Shown here: in pieces, positions 1 to 8,017 of the stretch
How the letters are laid out: the number at the start of each line of letters is the position of its first letter
How positions within the stretch are numbered: position 1 is the first letter of the stretch
Source: an uncultured Lachnospiraceae bacterium
GTDB lineage: Bacteria; Bacillota; Clostridia; Lachnospirales; Lachnospiraceae
DNA length: 35,478 nucleotides
Direction: 5' to 3'
NCBI GenBank assembly: GCA_944377325.1
Contig: CALWEP010000070.1
Span: forward strand, 1-35,478
Made by a program: the position numbers and the translations under genes
The notes under the pieces: generated by a model
Database searches by the model: none
Seen by the model: only the letters and a program-made list of their open reading frames with translations
Told to the model about the DNA's origin: nothing

Positions 1-123
1 ATAGATAAAACTCCAGTCAATCGCTTTATCGATTAACCGCAGCATATAGTACAGTGGAACCAAGTCATCCATACAGAACAGAAGCATCTGTTCTCTCTTT
101 TTATCTGCAAGTTTTATCAGCAT
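1..123 (-). mobile_element. 5' end of an IS1182-like transposase gene, cut by the window edge
   Basis: Reading the minus strand from the ATG at 121-123 gives 41 codons open to the edge of the window. The product begins MLIKLADKKREQ and continues with DDLVPLYYMLRLIDKAIDWSF. The pattern 'DLVP..(h)LRLIDK.IDWSFIY' is the N-terminal (DUF772/InsH-type) signature of IS1182/IS5-related DDE transposases. An AAAGGCGG ribosome site lies about 8 bases upstream. Only the first tenth or so of the protein is visible, so whether the element is intact cannot be judged. Family assignment rests on this short motif alone. Confidence 0.72.
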
Positions 124-127
124 AAAA

Positions 128-172
128 AGCACCGCCTTTCCGATATCTTTAGTATATCAGAAAAACGGTGCT
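128..172. repeat. Inverted repeat upstream of the transposase start
   Basis: AGCACCG at 128-134 is repeated in inverted form as CGGTGCT at 166-172, separated by 31 bases. It lies just before the transposase ATG and spans its presumed promoter. It may be part of the insertion-sequence end or a structure that limits transposase expression. The real terminal repeat cannot be set without the other end of the element. Confidence 0.4.
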
Positions 173-181
173 ATGAATAGA

Positions 182-205
182 AAAGCCCGGCAATCGCCGG
201 GACTT
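182..205 (-). terminator. Probable terminator of the alanine symporter transcript
   Basis: On the minus strand a stem CCCGGC-GATT-GCCGGG is flanked by AAAGT and followed by CTTTTC. It lies about 165 bases past the symporter stop codon. A second perfect stem is found upstream of it at 220-245. Together they fill most of the 124-367 gap, in which I see no gene. Confidence 0.5.
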
Positions 206-219
206 TGTCTACAGTCTGA

Positions 220-245
220 GCAGGAAATCATTTCTGATTTCCTGC
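220..245. repeat. Perfect 11-bp hairpin
   Basis: GCAGGAAATCA at 220-230 pairs with TGATTTCCTGC at 235-245 around a TTTC loop. There is no T-run directly after it on either strand, so it is not a classical terminator by itself. It could be an mRNA 3'-end stabilising stem for the symporter transcript, or a remnant of insertion-sequence activity. Confidence 0.45.
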
Positions 246-367
246 CGGTAAAATATCTCAATATCTATTTTTCTCTGAATAGTAAAATCCAAAATGCTTT
301 CGCTCCTTTGAATAGCAGCCTGTTATCTCTGTGTCATCTGACCTTCCCCCATGCAGGAATGCTTTTC

Positions 368-1783
368 TTATATATTCTGCCCCGTATTATAAGTTCTTCT
401 TCCCATAGCATTCTCCTCATAATCCCTCAGGGACCGCAGCGCCTCCGGAGCCAGGGGAACCAGGGCCGCCATATTGAACACGGTCATGAGCCCGACGCCC
501 ACGTCTCCCAGGTCCCACACGAACTGGTACGCGGCCAGACCGCCCACAAAGAGCATGATCAGGGCCAGGATCTTATACAGGGTCTGGGCTGTACAGCTGT
601 CGCCGAACAGGTACGCCACGTTTGATCTGGCATAAAACAGAATGCCGAGAAATGTGGAAAAGCTGAACAGCCACAGGATCACCGCTATAAAGATTACCCC
701 AAACTCGCCCATATGATAGTTCATAGCCGTCTGGAGCAGATCCATTCCTTCCAGCCCGGCTGTCAGCTCCTGAGGAGTGAGCAGCATAATCATGGCAGAA
801 CAGCTGCAGAGAATGATCGTATCGATAAACACACCTAAAGCCTGCAGCAGCCCCTCTTTCGCCGGATGGCTGATATCTGCCGCCGCTGCCGCGCAGGGAG
901 CTGAGCCGGAACCGGCCTCGTTGGAGAAAAGTCCCCGTTTCGCTCCGTTCATGATTACAGCTCCCAGACCTCCGCCCGCCACCTGACGCAGTCCGAAGGC
1001 TTCCGCAAAAATCCTTTCAAAAACTGCAGGAAGCTGTCCTGCGTTTTTTACAATAATAAAAACGGATATGAAAAAGTAGCATGCGGCCATTACGGGAACC
1101 ATAATATCCAGCACTCTTACCGTCGCATTTTTCCTCAAAACAATTATTGCAGCCAGCAGAACGAGAACGGCCGTGGAATACAGCGGCGGAATATGAAACG
1201 CATTCTCAAAGGAAGCGGAAATGGAATTTGCGGTCACCTGGCTGATGCCGCACCAGCAGATCAGTCCGGAAACGGCAAACAGGGACGCCAGAACCGTCCG
1301 TTTCCCTTTTCTCCCTTTCCGAAGGGCGAGAGAGTGAAGATAGTAGGCCGGGCCGCCCCGATATCCGCCGTACAGTGGATCCTTCTCTTTATAAAGCTGA
1401 GCCAGAGTGGCTTCAATATATGCCGTAGAAGAACCCAGAAGGGCGATCACCCACATCCAGAACAGCGCGCCTGCGCCTCCGGCGGAAATGGCGGCGACCA
1501 CTCCCACCAGATTTCCCATTCCTACCCGGCAGGCGGTGGAAACAATCAGAGCCTGAAGTCCGGAGATTCCCGCACGGTCGTCTTTTTTATTGCTTTCCAG
1601 CGTCACCCGGATCATCTCGGGAAAAAGCCGAAACGGCAGAAACCTTGTCCGAACCGTAAAATAGATTCCCGCCGGTATCAGGATCATAACCAGCAGGGAA
1701 AGTCCCAGAAAACTCCCTCCAGGCAGGGGAATGCGGACCAGATCTCCCCACAGTAAATTATAAATAGCTTTGAAAATCGGCAT
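368..1783 (-). CDS. Alanine/glycine:cation symporter (AGCS family)
   Basis: Inner-membrane symporter that takes up alanine or glycine with sodium. The 471-residue length and the many hydrophobic segments fit the AGCS (AlsT/DagA) family. The family signature appears at about residues 82-95 as STACRVGMGNLVG, where most members have ARVGTGN. A second conserved block, KRGLFSNEAGSGSAP, lies in the central region and is followed by the AAAADISHPAKEGLLQ segment. The start is supported by a GAGGAGG ribosome site 8 bases upstream. The gene stands alone on the minus strand, with no amino acid enzyme beside it. Substrate preference between alanine and glycine cannot be told from sequence, and I find no glycine riboswitch in the leader. 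Confidence 0.9.
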   Translation of the reverse strand: MPIFKAIYNLLWGDLVRIPLPGGSFLGLSLLVMILIPAGIYFTVRTRFLPFRLFPEMIRVTLESNKKDDRAGISGLQALIVSTACRVGMGNLVGVVAAISAGGAGALFWMWVIALLGSSTAYIEATLAQLYKEKDPLYGGYRGGPAYYLHSLALRKGRKGKRTVLASLFAVSGLICWCGISQVTANSISASFENAFHIPPLYSTAVLVLLAAIIVLRKNATVRVLDIMVPVMAACYFFISVFIIVKNAGQLPAVFERIFAEAFGLRQVAGGGLGAVIMNGAKRGLFSNEAGSGSAPCAAAAADISHPAKEGLLQALGVFIDTIILCSCSAMIMLLTPQELTAGLEGMDLLQTAMNYHMGEFGVIFIAVILWLFSFSTFLGILFYARSNVAYLFGDSCTAQTLYKILALIMLFVGGLAAYQFVWDLGDVGVGLMTVFNMAALVPLAPEALRSLRDYEENAMGRRTYNTGQNI

Positions 1784-1930
1784 TCTGTTTTCCTCCTCGT
1801 CCGTATATCTGATGCAGCCGGATCTTTTATCCTGTTTCTATTATGGTCTGATTTCCGGCAGATTTTCCTATCTGTCCAGTGTAACATTAAAATGAAATTT
1901 ATTGAAGAGCAAAGTTTTCAAAAGCCGCAC

Positions 1931-1960
1931 AAGAAAAAGCAGAGCCTCAAAAGCCCTGCT
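1931..1960 (-). terminator. Rho-independent terminator after the alpha/beta hydrolase
   Basis: On the minus strand AGCAGGGC-loop TTTTGAG-GCTCTGCT forms an 8-bp stem with one G-U pair, followed directly by TTTTTCTT. It begins about 10 bases past the hydrolase stop codon and closes the transporter-hydrolase unit. Confidence 0.8.
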
Positions 1961-1970
1961 CTTTGTCTGC

Positions 1971-2795
1971 TTATCTTTGCAATCCCAGGAAAAACCTCTC
2001 CGCCGTCCGGACCCGTTCCCTTTCACCGTCCGCATGCTCCAGTCCGGGCAGGATCTGAAGGGTGGTTTTTATCCCGGCCTCTTCAAAATTTTTCTTCAGG
2101 CTTTGCATTCTGGCTACCCGGTTGTCTCCGTAAGGAGAATCTCCGATATATTTCGTATCCAGCTCTCCCACGGTGATCTGTACCGGAACCTTTCTCACAG
2201 CCTCTAAATTCACGTCTTTGTCAAAATAATTTCGAAAATCTCGAATTCCCCAAAAATAGTCTTCTTCTTTGTTTAAAAAGGTTGGTCTGCCCGGCGCGCC
2301 TATGGAAACAGCCTTCAGTCTTTCCGGGTGAACCAGCAGAAATCGATTGGCAAACTGTCCGCCGCCGGAATGGCCGAACAGATAAAACCGATCCGTTTTT
2401 ACTCCCGGATATCTTTTCTTCATATCTTCGATCATGGACAGGAGAATCAGATCATAGCGTACTCCGTCGCAGGAAAGAAGCTTATAGCTGTTGAAATCAT
2501 CCCGTTCCATCAGGCCCCCCGGGAACAGCGGCGCCAGAATTGCCAGGTGATTTTTGTCCGCAATTTCCTTTGCCTCTTTTATGTAATTTTCCACAGCGCA
2601 TCCTGTGCCGTGAATAATCACCATCAGCTCGTATTCCGGCTCCTTCTCTTCATAGTATTCATCCGGCAGATGAACCCAATAGGGAAACCTGGGGTCGCTG
2701 GGACAGTGCCAAAGCATATTAAGGTATGCATTGCCGAACAGGTTTTTTCTCATTTCCGGTGTCAGATTCTGATCCAAAGCATGATTGGATGACAT
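1971..2795 (-). CDS. Alpha/beta hydrolase (esterase-like)
   Basis: Predicted cytoplasmic serine hydrolase of 274 residues with no signal peptide. The nucleophile elbow GHSGGG puts Ser143 at the expected place. HGTG (62-65) is a likely oxyanion-hole strand-loop. GELD (Asp213) and GLEH (His254) supply the rest of a Ser-Asp-His triad. The layout resembles the PHB depolymerase/esterase-D side of the superfamily. An AGGAGG ribosome site lies before the ATG. The gene starts only 25 bases after the 2-hydroxycarboxylate transporter and a terminator follows it, so the two are probably co-transcribed. An inference from this pairing is that it hydrolyses an ester or amide of a hydroxy-acid brought in by the transporter. 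The true substrate is unknown. Confidence 0.82.
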   Translation of the reverse strand: MSSNHALDQNLTPEMRKNLFGNAYLNMLWHCPSDPRFPYWVHLPDEYYEEKEPEYELMVIIHGTGCAVENYIKEAKEIADKNHLAILAPLFPGGLMERDDFNSYKLLSCDGVRYDLILLSMIEDMKKRYPGVKTDRFYLFGHSGGGQFANRFLLVHPERLKAVSIGAPGRPTFLNKEEDYFWGIRDFRNYFDKDVNLEAVRKVPVQITVGELDTKYIGDSPYGDNRVARMQSLKKNFEEAGIKTTLQILPGLEHADGERERVRTAERFFLGLQR

Positions 2796-2820
2796 AATAC
2801 ATTCCTCCTAAACTGCAATT

Positions 2821-4131
2821 TTATAAAAACCGTCCGAAAAAGAAACTGGCTACTACGAGCATGATCGCCCCGCCGATTCGTGATGAAATCTGAGCGTATG
2901 ACATCATTTCCATACGATTTGCCGCTCCCAGACACTGTACGTCTCCGGAGCCGCCTCCGTTTGCCATGCAAAGTCCCGCCGTAAGCATCGCTTCCACCGG
3001 ATACATGCGGAACAGTCTGCTCATCAAGAAAGTACCGACCATTGCGCCGACCACGGTCGCCAGGATAATCACCAGATATGCCGGGTTTGTGAAAACCTTC
3101 GCATAATCGCTCAAATCCGTACCGATCCCCACGGTAATCATCAGCGGGAAAGACATATACTTAACAAAAAACTGCTGCATCCCCTTCGCCCCGGCTTTCA
3201 CATTGACCGGAAGAATATTGGATATATTCAGAATTGCCATAAGAATTACCATAAACGCAAACGTATGGATGGTAAATCCCAGATCCAGGTGATTGTTGAT
3301 AATGGAAATATGACCGGAATAGAGATCCGCCACGCAGTAGCAGAACAGGCCCAAAGCCAGACCGGTAGCATAGTCGGCTGCCGAAGGCTTCGCCTCCTTT
3401 TCCGCTGAAGCAGAAACATTGTCCATTCCTTTCATCAGCTGTCCGTTTCCCGTAAGGGCGGGATGGGCCTGGCCCAGCTTATTCAGCAGCGCGCTCATGA
3501 AAACGGCTACCAGGTTTCCCAGACTGATAATGGCAAATGCAGTGGCATACCAGGAAGCTCCGTCTCCTCCGGTCGCAGCCTCCCACATACGGCTCATAGG
3601 CTGTATGCCCGCCCCGTTTCCTCCTCCCATTATAGGAATCGCATACGTAGTGATGGCGTCAATCGCCCCTACTCCTGTTGCCGCTCCCACCAGGCCGGCC
3701 AGCGCCAGCGCGCCGACCACGCCGGCAATAATCGTGGGAATATAACCTGCAAAGGATTTTACAAGAGCTTTTCTGTCAACAGACAGTACGGAACCGGTGA
3801 TCAGCACCAGAATATACAGATCCAGAAAGCCTGTTGTTCCGTTAAAAGTATTCAGAGTCTCTTTTGCGCCTTCTCCCACCAGGTTAAACGTGTTCATTGC
3901 TCCTGCTGCCAGACAGGTAAAAAGCATTCCGCCTCCGAACCATGTTTTCCAGACCGGAATGTGATCGCCGATCCATCCCAGAAACGTACCTACCACCAGA
4001 GCAAATGCCAGAGCCCCCACCATGTTTGACAGCATCCAGTCCTGAGCTGCCAGGAAAATCATAATCACATTCAGAATTAAGAACATCCAAAGCGGGAAAC
4101 CGAGAATCTTCGTTTCTTTCAAAGTACTCAT
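2821..4131 (-). CDS. 2-hydroxycarboxylate:sodium symporter (2HCT family, CitS/MaeN type)
   Basis: Membrane symporter for citrate, malate or a similar 2-hydroxy acid. It has 436 residues and about 11 hydrophobic segments. Two glycine-rich re-entrant loop motifs typical of 2HCT proteins are visible: GGGNGAG at 169-175 and NGGGSGD at 391-397. The SYAQISSRIGG block places a conserved substrate-binding arginine at 418, the position used by CitS/CitP to bind a carboxylate. A start codon with AAAGGA upstream and a good promoter (4193-4222) support independent expression. The LysR gene directly upstream in the same direction is the likely regulator, and the hydrolase gene follows in the same unit. 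No citrate lyase, oxaloacetate decarboxylase or malic enzyme gene lies nearby, so the exact substrate is open. Confidence 0.88.
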   Translation of the reverse strand: MSTLKETKILGFPLWMFLILNVIMIFLAAQDWMLSNMVGALAFALVVGTFLGWIGDHIPVWKTWFGGGMLFTCLAAGAMNTFNLVGEGAKETLNTFNGTTGFLDLYILVLITGSVLSVDRKALVKSFAGYIPTIIAGVVGALALAGLVGAATGVGAIDAITTYAIPIMGGGNGAGIQPMSRMWEAATGGDGASWYATAFAIISLGNLVAVFMSALLNKLGQAHPALTGNGQLMKGMDNVSASAEKEAKPSAADYATGLALGLFCYCVADLYSGHISIINNHLDLGFTIHTFAFMVILMAILNISNILPVNVKAGAKGMQQFFVKYMSFPLMITVGIGTDLSDYAKVFTNPAYLVIILATVVGAMVGTFLMSRLFRMYPVEAMLTAGLCMANGGGSGDVQCLGAANRMEMMSYAQISSRIGGAIMLVVASFFFGRFL

Positions 4132-4192
4132 TTTCTTTTTCCTTTCATTTTAAACTGATTCTGAATGTTTTGCCGGCAAAAATTCTGGTCTA

Positions 4193-4222
4193 ATTATACA
4201 AAATATGTGTTATTTTTTTCAA
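4193..4222 (-). promoter_or_regulatory. Promoter of the 2HCT transporter-hydrolase unit
   Basis: Minus-strand -35 TTGAAA (4217-4222) and -10 TATAAT (4193-4198) are separated by 18 bases, about 60 bases before the transporter start. The rest of the 4132-4378 gap is A+T-rich and holds no gene. I see no clear terminator for the upstream LysR gene, so some read-through is possible. Confidence 0.65.
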
Positions 4223-4378
4223 GTTTATGTCTATTCTATATAATTTCCCGCTTATAACCGATTGAATCATAATCTTTCACTGCCGGCTTTTAAAATGAAC
4301 CTCTTCCGCTTTTCCGACTGTTTTCCATTCCGATTTATTATTGATGCCATTCCAATTCCGAATACCTTTTCTCCCCGA

Positions 4379-5305
4379 TCAGCGCTGAAATCTCTGCTCT
4401 ATCATAAAACGCCAGAAATTTTCCGCCCCTCTCTGCAGATTTCTCCCTTTCTGCTTGGCAATGATCACGTAACGGTACAGGTTTCCCCCCTTGATCGTAC
4501 AAAACGCGCAGTCCTTGCTTCCTGCTCCTTTTACAACGGTTGTAGTGGGAACCAAAACAATCCCTCCTCCTCCGCAGGCAATGGAATATCTGGTATCCAC
4601 ATAGTCTACCCGGAAACTCCGCACAGGAGCAATCCCATATTTTTTGAAAAATGCTCGTTCTGCAAAATACAGGCTGTGATTCTGCGTTGACAAAACCCAC
4701 GTCAGATCCGGATTCCGAAACCGCTCCGGCTCCACTTCTACAGGATCTTCCGGAGTATTTCCCGAAAGGTCTTTTCCCTCCAGCAGTACGCTGCTTCTGG
4801 GCACTACCAGAACCAATTGATCTTCTTCCAAAGGCATATATTCGATCTGGTCTGACAGAACAGGATCCGTATAGACTGCCAAATCTGCCTTTCCCGTGCT
4901 TAACGCATTTTCACATTCTTCCGCACTCACATCCAAATATTCCAGGGAGATTTCCGGAAACCGGGCCAGAAAGGACGCTGTACGGTCTCCCGCGTAAGCT
5001 CCTCCTCTGTGGGTCGTTGCCACCAGCACCCGCTCCGGACCGTCTCCTTCCAGCTTTTTCAGACGTTCCGAAAATTCCTTCTCTTCCTGTACATATTTCT
5101 CAGCATACTCCAGAAACAGCCGCCCTGCCGGCGTAAGCGTCAGAGGAGAACCGCTTCTGTCATACAGTTTTATACCCAGCTGCTTTTCCAGCTTTCCGAT
5201 ATGTTTGGTCAAAGCAGGCTGCGACATAAACAGTTTCCTGGCTGCCGCAGAAATACTGCCGCATTCCTCAATGGCAATCACATATCGAAATATACTTGTG
5301 TCCAC
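4379..5305 (-). CDS. LysR-family transcriptional regulator, probable regulator of the 2HCT transporter
   Basis: A 308-residue LysR-type regulator. The N-terminal winged helix-turn-helix reads GSISAAARKLFMSQPALTKHIGKLEKQLG (about residues 16-44 in total), followed by a substrate-binding-protein-like effector domain. The start codon is GTG, chosen because an AAGGAG site lies upstream and the family start pattern (MDTSIFRYVIAIEECGSIS) fits. The gene lies just upstream of the 2HCT transporter on the same strand rather than divergent from it. A citrate-, malate- or related-acid-responsive activator is the natural guess, but the ligand cannot be read from sequence. Confidence 0.88.
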   Translation of the reverse strand: MDTSIFRYVIAIEECGSISAAARKLFMSQPALTKHIGKLEKQLGIKLYDRSGSPLTLTPAGRLFLEYAEKYVQEEKEFSERLKKLEGDGPERVLVATTHRGGAYAGDRTASFLARFPEISLEYLDVSAEECENALSTGKADLAVYTDPVLSDQIEYMPLEEDQLVLVVPRSSVLLEGKDLSGNTPEDPVEVEPERFRNPDLTWVLSTQNHSLYFAERAFFKKYGIAPVRSFRVDYVDTRYSIACGGGGIVLVPTTTVVKGAGSKDCAFCTIKGGNLYRYVIIAKQKGRNLQRGAENFWRFMIEQRFQR

Positions 5306-5346
5306 CCTTCTGTCTCCTTTCTTTATTTCACGTTTTTGATTCTATT

Positions 5347-5375
5347 ATTATATCTTTCCCGTTTTTTTCGCGCAA
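5347..5375 (-). promoter_or_regulatory. Promoter of the LysR gene
   Basis: Minus-strand -35 TTGCGC (5370-5375) and -10 TATAAT (5347-5352) with a 17-base spacer, about 40 bases before the GTG start. Confidence 0.55.
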
Positions 5376-5405
5376 TCCTCCATGAAAAGCAAAGTTTCCC
5401 CCATC

Positions 5406-5434
5406 AAAAAAACGGACCCCGAAAAGTCCGTTTT
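5406..5434 (-). terminator. Rho-independent terminator of the ABC importer operon
   Basis: On the minus strand AACGGAC and GTCCGTT form a 7-bp stem, extendable by one A-T pair at the base, around an 8-base loop. It is followed by a run of seven T. It lies about 40 bases after the ATPase stop codon. Confidence 0.85.
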
Positions 5435-5473
5435 CCCGATCATACCCTGAATTTTCCCTTAATCTCCCGGCCG

Positions 5474-6274
5474 TCATTTCTCTCCCTTCAGGGCTTTTCC
5501 TCCCTGGCTCAGCATTTCCCCGTACCGCCCCAGGAACGCCTGTGTTCTCTCATTGGAAGAGGAAAATACCTCTTCCGGAGTTCCCTCTTCCACAATCACA
5601 CCGTCGGCCATAAAAATGACCCGGTCGGAAATATCCCTGGCAAAGGCCATCTCATGGGTCACGATGACCATGGTGATATCCAGATCCGCCAGGGAACGGA
5701 TTACCTTCAGCACTTCTCCCGTCAGCTCCGGATCCAGGGCGGAGGTGGGCTCGTCAAAAAACAGTACCTTGGGATTTAATGCCAGAGCTCTGGCAATGGC
5801 CACCCGCTGGCACTGTCCGCCGGACAGCTGGCAGGGGTAAGCGTCCGCCTTGTCCTCCAGGCCCATTTTCTTCAGCAGCTCCATTCCTTCCCGAAGAGCG
5901 TCTTCTCTCTTCTTTCCCTGAACATGAATGGGCGCGTCCGTAATATTCTTTATAACGGAAAAATGCGGAAAAAGGTTGAAGCTTTGAAATACCAGCCCGT
6001 AATTTTTCCGAATCTCCTTCAGCTTTCCCTTTCCTGCGTAAACCGCCTGATCCCTTCCCGGTTCCGTCCAGGCCGCCTTTTCCCCCAGATACGCGATTTC
6101 CCCGCTGTCAATGGTCTCCAGCATGGTAGCGCACCGAAGAAGCGTGGATTTTCCCGATCCGGAAGGCCCGATGATGGATACGATCTCCCCCTCCTTTACA
6201 GACAGGGAGATATCCTTCAGCACCTGAAGGTTCTCAAAGTTTTTCTGAATGTGGTTCATTTCCAGCAAATACAT
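5474..6274 (-). CDS. Polar amino acid ABC importer, ATP-binding subunit
   Basis: Cytoplasmic ATPase that powers the importer encoded just upstream. The start is set at the ATG preceded by AGGAGG, giving 266 residues; a longer open frame exists but lacks a ribosome site. Walker [10 protein letters not shown] is at 36-44, the Q-loop at Gln97, the signature LSGGQ at 150-154 (followed by CQR where QQR is usual), Walker B with DEP at 174-176, and the H-loop His207 in VTHEM. A roughly 25-residue insertion lies between Walker A and the Q-loop, which makes it longer than the usual 240-250 residues. It belongs to the HisP/GlnQ type. It starts 10 bases after the permease stop codon and is the last gene before a strong terminator. 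Confidence 0.93.
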   Translation of the reverse strand: MYLLEMNHIQKNFENLQVLKDISLSVKEGEIVSIIGPSGSGKSTLLRCATMLETIDSGEIAYLGEKAAWTEPGRDQAVYAGKGKLKEIRKNYGLVFQSFNLFPHFSVIKNITDAPIHVQGKKREDALREGMELLKKMGLEDKADAYPCQLSGGQCQRVAIARALALNPKVLFFDEPTSALDPELTGEVLKVIRSLADLDITMVIVTHEMAFARDISDRVIFMADGVIVEEGTPEEVFSSSNERTQAFLGRYGEMLSQGGKALKGEK

Positions 6275-6284
6275 ATCCGGCCTC

Positions 6285-6959
6285 CTATTGATAATATGAC
6301 AGCTTCTTTTCAAAATACTCCATCACCACGGCCACCAGCAGATTGAACACATAGTAGAAAATGCCGGCTGCCACAAAAGGAGTCATGGCCGCCTGGGCGG
6401 AAGCCAGCTGCTTTGCCACGGTAAACATCTCGATCACGCTGATGGTAAACGCCAGGGACGTGTCCTTCACCAGAGTGATCACCTCATTGGTCACCGAAGG
6501 AAGGATGCGTTTGATCACCTGGGGAAAGATGATTTTGAAAAAGGTCTGGAACCGGCTGTATCCCAGCAGCTTGGCCGCCTCATACTGTCCTGCCGGCATG
6601 GACTGGATGCCGCTGCGGTAGATCTCCGCGAAATAGGCGGCATAGTTGATCACAAAGCCGATAAATACGGCCCAGAGCCTGTAGTCATTCGTCACCCGGA
6701 TTCCGAAAATATAGTACGGACCGAAATATACGATAAAAAGCTGAAGCATCAGAGGCGTACCCCGCATAACGGAAATATAGGCCTTGGTGATCCAGCGGAT
6801 CACCGGGTTCTTTGCCATTCTCCCGAAGGACACCAAAAGCCCCAGCGGCAGAGAGAATATAAGCGTTACCGCAAAGATCTGCACCGTCACTGCCATTCCG
6901 TCAAACAGCTGGGGCAGCATGGCGGCCATTTCCCCAAACCAGTTGATTATCTGTTCCAT
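6285..6959 (-). CDS. Polar amino acid ABC importer, permease subunit
   Basis: Membrane subunit of the importer (HisM/GlnP type). The chosen ATG, eight codons inside the longest open frame, has a GGGAG ribosome site and gives 224 residues, the normal size. The cytoplasmic EAA loop that docks to the ATPase is clear: EAAKLLGYS at 127-135, followed by [15 protein letters not shown]. Only one permease gene is present, so it presumably forms a homodimer. It lies between the binding protein and ATPase genes. Confidence 0.92.
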   Translation of the reverse strand: MEQIINWFGEMAAMLPQLFDGMAVTVQIFAVTLIFSLPLGLLVSFGRMAKNPVIRWITKAYISVMRGTPLMLQLFIVYFGPYYIFGIRVTNDYRLWAVFIGFVINYAAYFAEIYRSGIQSMPAGQYEAAKLLGYSRFQTFFKIIFPQVIKRILPSVTNEVITLVKDTSLAFTISVIEMFTVAKQLASAQAAMTPFVAAGIFYYVFNLLVAVVMEYFEKKLSYYQ

Positions 6960-6984
6960 AGTTTCTGTCTCCCTGTCACACATA

Positions 6985-7007
6985 CAGGCGGCTTATGGGG
7001 CCGCCTG
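6985..7007 (-). repeat. Stem-loop between binding protein and permease genes
   Basis: CAGGCGGC at 6985-6992 pairs with GCCGCCTG at 7000-7007. On the transcribed minus strand no T-run follows. It therefore looks like an mRNA-stabilising or partial-attenuation stem that would let the binding protein be made in excess over the membrane subunits. Confidence 0.5.
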
Positions 7008-7035
7008 AAATTTTTCTTTATTTGCTTCCGAAAAC

Positions 7036-7914
7036 TTATTTTCCGATGGTGGTAATGTCGCTGCCGAACCACTCCTCAGAGATCTTCGCCATGGTGCCGT
7101 CCGCAGCCATCTCCTCCAGAACTGCCTGCACCTGATCTCTCAGCTCCGTATTGCCCAGCTTAAAGCCTACGGCATATTCTTCAGAGGAAAGGGCCTCATC
7201 CAGAATCACTGCGTCCGTTCCTCTCTGGGTCAGCAGATAATTGGCTACCACGCTGTCCATTCCCACGGCGTCCACCGCTCCCATCTCCAGATCCATAAGG
7301 GCCTGATTGTAGTTAGGGGTGGTCTCTACGCTGGCAAAGCTGGCTTTTACCTCCGGCATGGTATCCAGAGCCGCCTCCGCCGCGGAATCCACCTGAACCT
7401 CCACTACCTTCCCTGCCAGATCCTCCAGAGAGGCAATGCCGGAATCGGCCATCACCACAAATACCTGCTCATTGTCCATATAGGGCTCGGTCCAGGTATA
7501 CTGATCCTCTCTTCCTGTGATGGTAAATCCGTTCCATACACAGTCAATGGTTCCGTTCTCCAGCTCCATATCCTTCGCATCCCACAGGATAGGCTGAGCC
7601 ACAAATTCCAGTCCCAGGCGGCTGGCCACCTCTTTTGCCAGATCCAGATCGAATCCGGTGTAAGAACCGTCATCTGCTTTAAAGCCCATGGGCGGAAGGT
7701 CTGCATCAAATCCTACGGTAAAGGTTCCCTTTGCCTCACCTTCTGCCTGAGAGGAGCTTTCCTCAGCACTCTCTCCCGTCTGCTCCGCTACTGCGGAAGT
7801 ATCCGCCGCACTGGTGTCCGCTGCCTTGGTAGTTTCTGTATTTCCGGAACCTCCGCAGCCTGCTGCCGCTACTGCTGCTGCCATCATCACTGCTGCCATC
7901 ACTCTTTTTTTCAT
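7036..7914 (-). CDS. Polar amino acid ABC importer, substrate-binding lipoprotein
   Basis: Extracellular solute-binding lipoprotein of 292 residues (PF00497, family 3). The N-terminus is a lipoprotein signal with basic residues, a short Ala/Val/Met-rich core and the lipobox AAGC, with lipidated Cys20. A Ser/Ala/Glu-rich linker follows, then the binding domain with the characteristic DADLPPMGF and GFDLDLAKEVASRLG segments. GAGGAGG precedes the start. It is the first gene of the three-gene importer, with its own promoter. Cystine, glutamine or another polar amino acid are all possible; the sequence does not settle which. Confidence 0.93.
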   Translation of the reverse strand: MKKRVMAAVMMAAAVAAAGCGGSGNTETTKAADTSAADTSAVAEQTGESAEESSSQAEGEAKGTFTVGFDADLPPMGFKADDGSYTGFDLDLAKEVASRLGLEFVAQPILWDAKDMELENGTIDCVWNGFTITGREDQYTWTEPYMDNEQVFVVMADSGIASLEDLAGKVVEVQVDSAAEAALDTMPEVKASFASVETTPNYNQALMDLEMGAVDAVGMDSVVANYLLTQRGTDAVILDEALSSEEYAVGFKLGNTELRDQVQAVLEEMAADGTMAKISEEWFGSDITTIGK

Positions 7915-7971
7915 AATCTTATCCTCCTCAATAACGGAATCCCGTCTGTTGCTTTTTGTGTTGTGCTACCA

Positions 7972-8000
7972 TGTTAGCATACTAAAGTGCTTTTGTAAAG
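7972..8000 (-). promoter_or_regulatory. Promoter of the ABC importer operon
   Basis: Minus-strand -35 TTTACA (7995-8000) and -10 TAACAT (7972-7977) with a 17-base spacer. It lies in the short gap after the HAD pseudogene. No terminator is visible between the two units. Confidence 0.5.
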
Positions 8001-8017
8001 CAGAATTTAAGGAGGAC

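Noticed and set aside
1784..1930. Possible glycine riboswitch upstream of the AGCS symporter
   Set aside because: The leader has no recognisable glycine aptamer core and is too short for a tandem aptamer.
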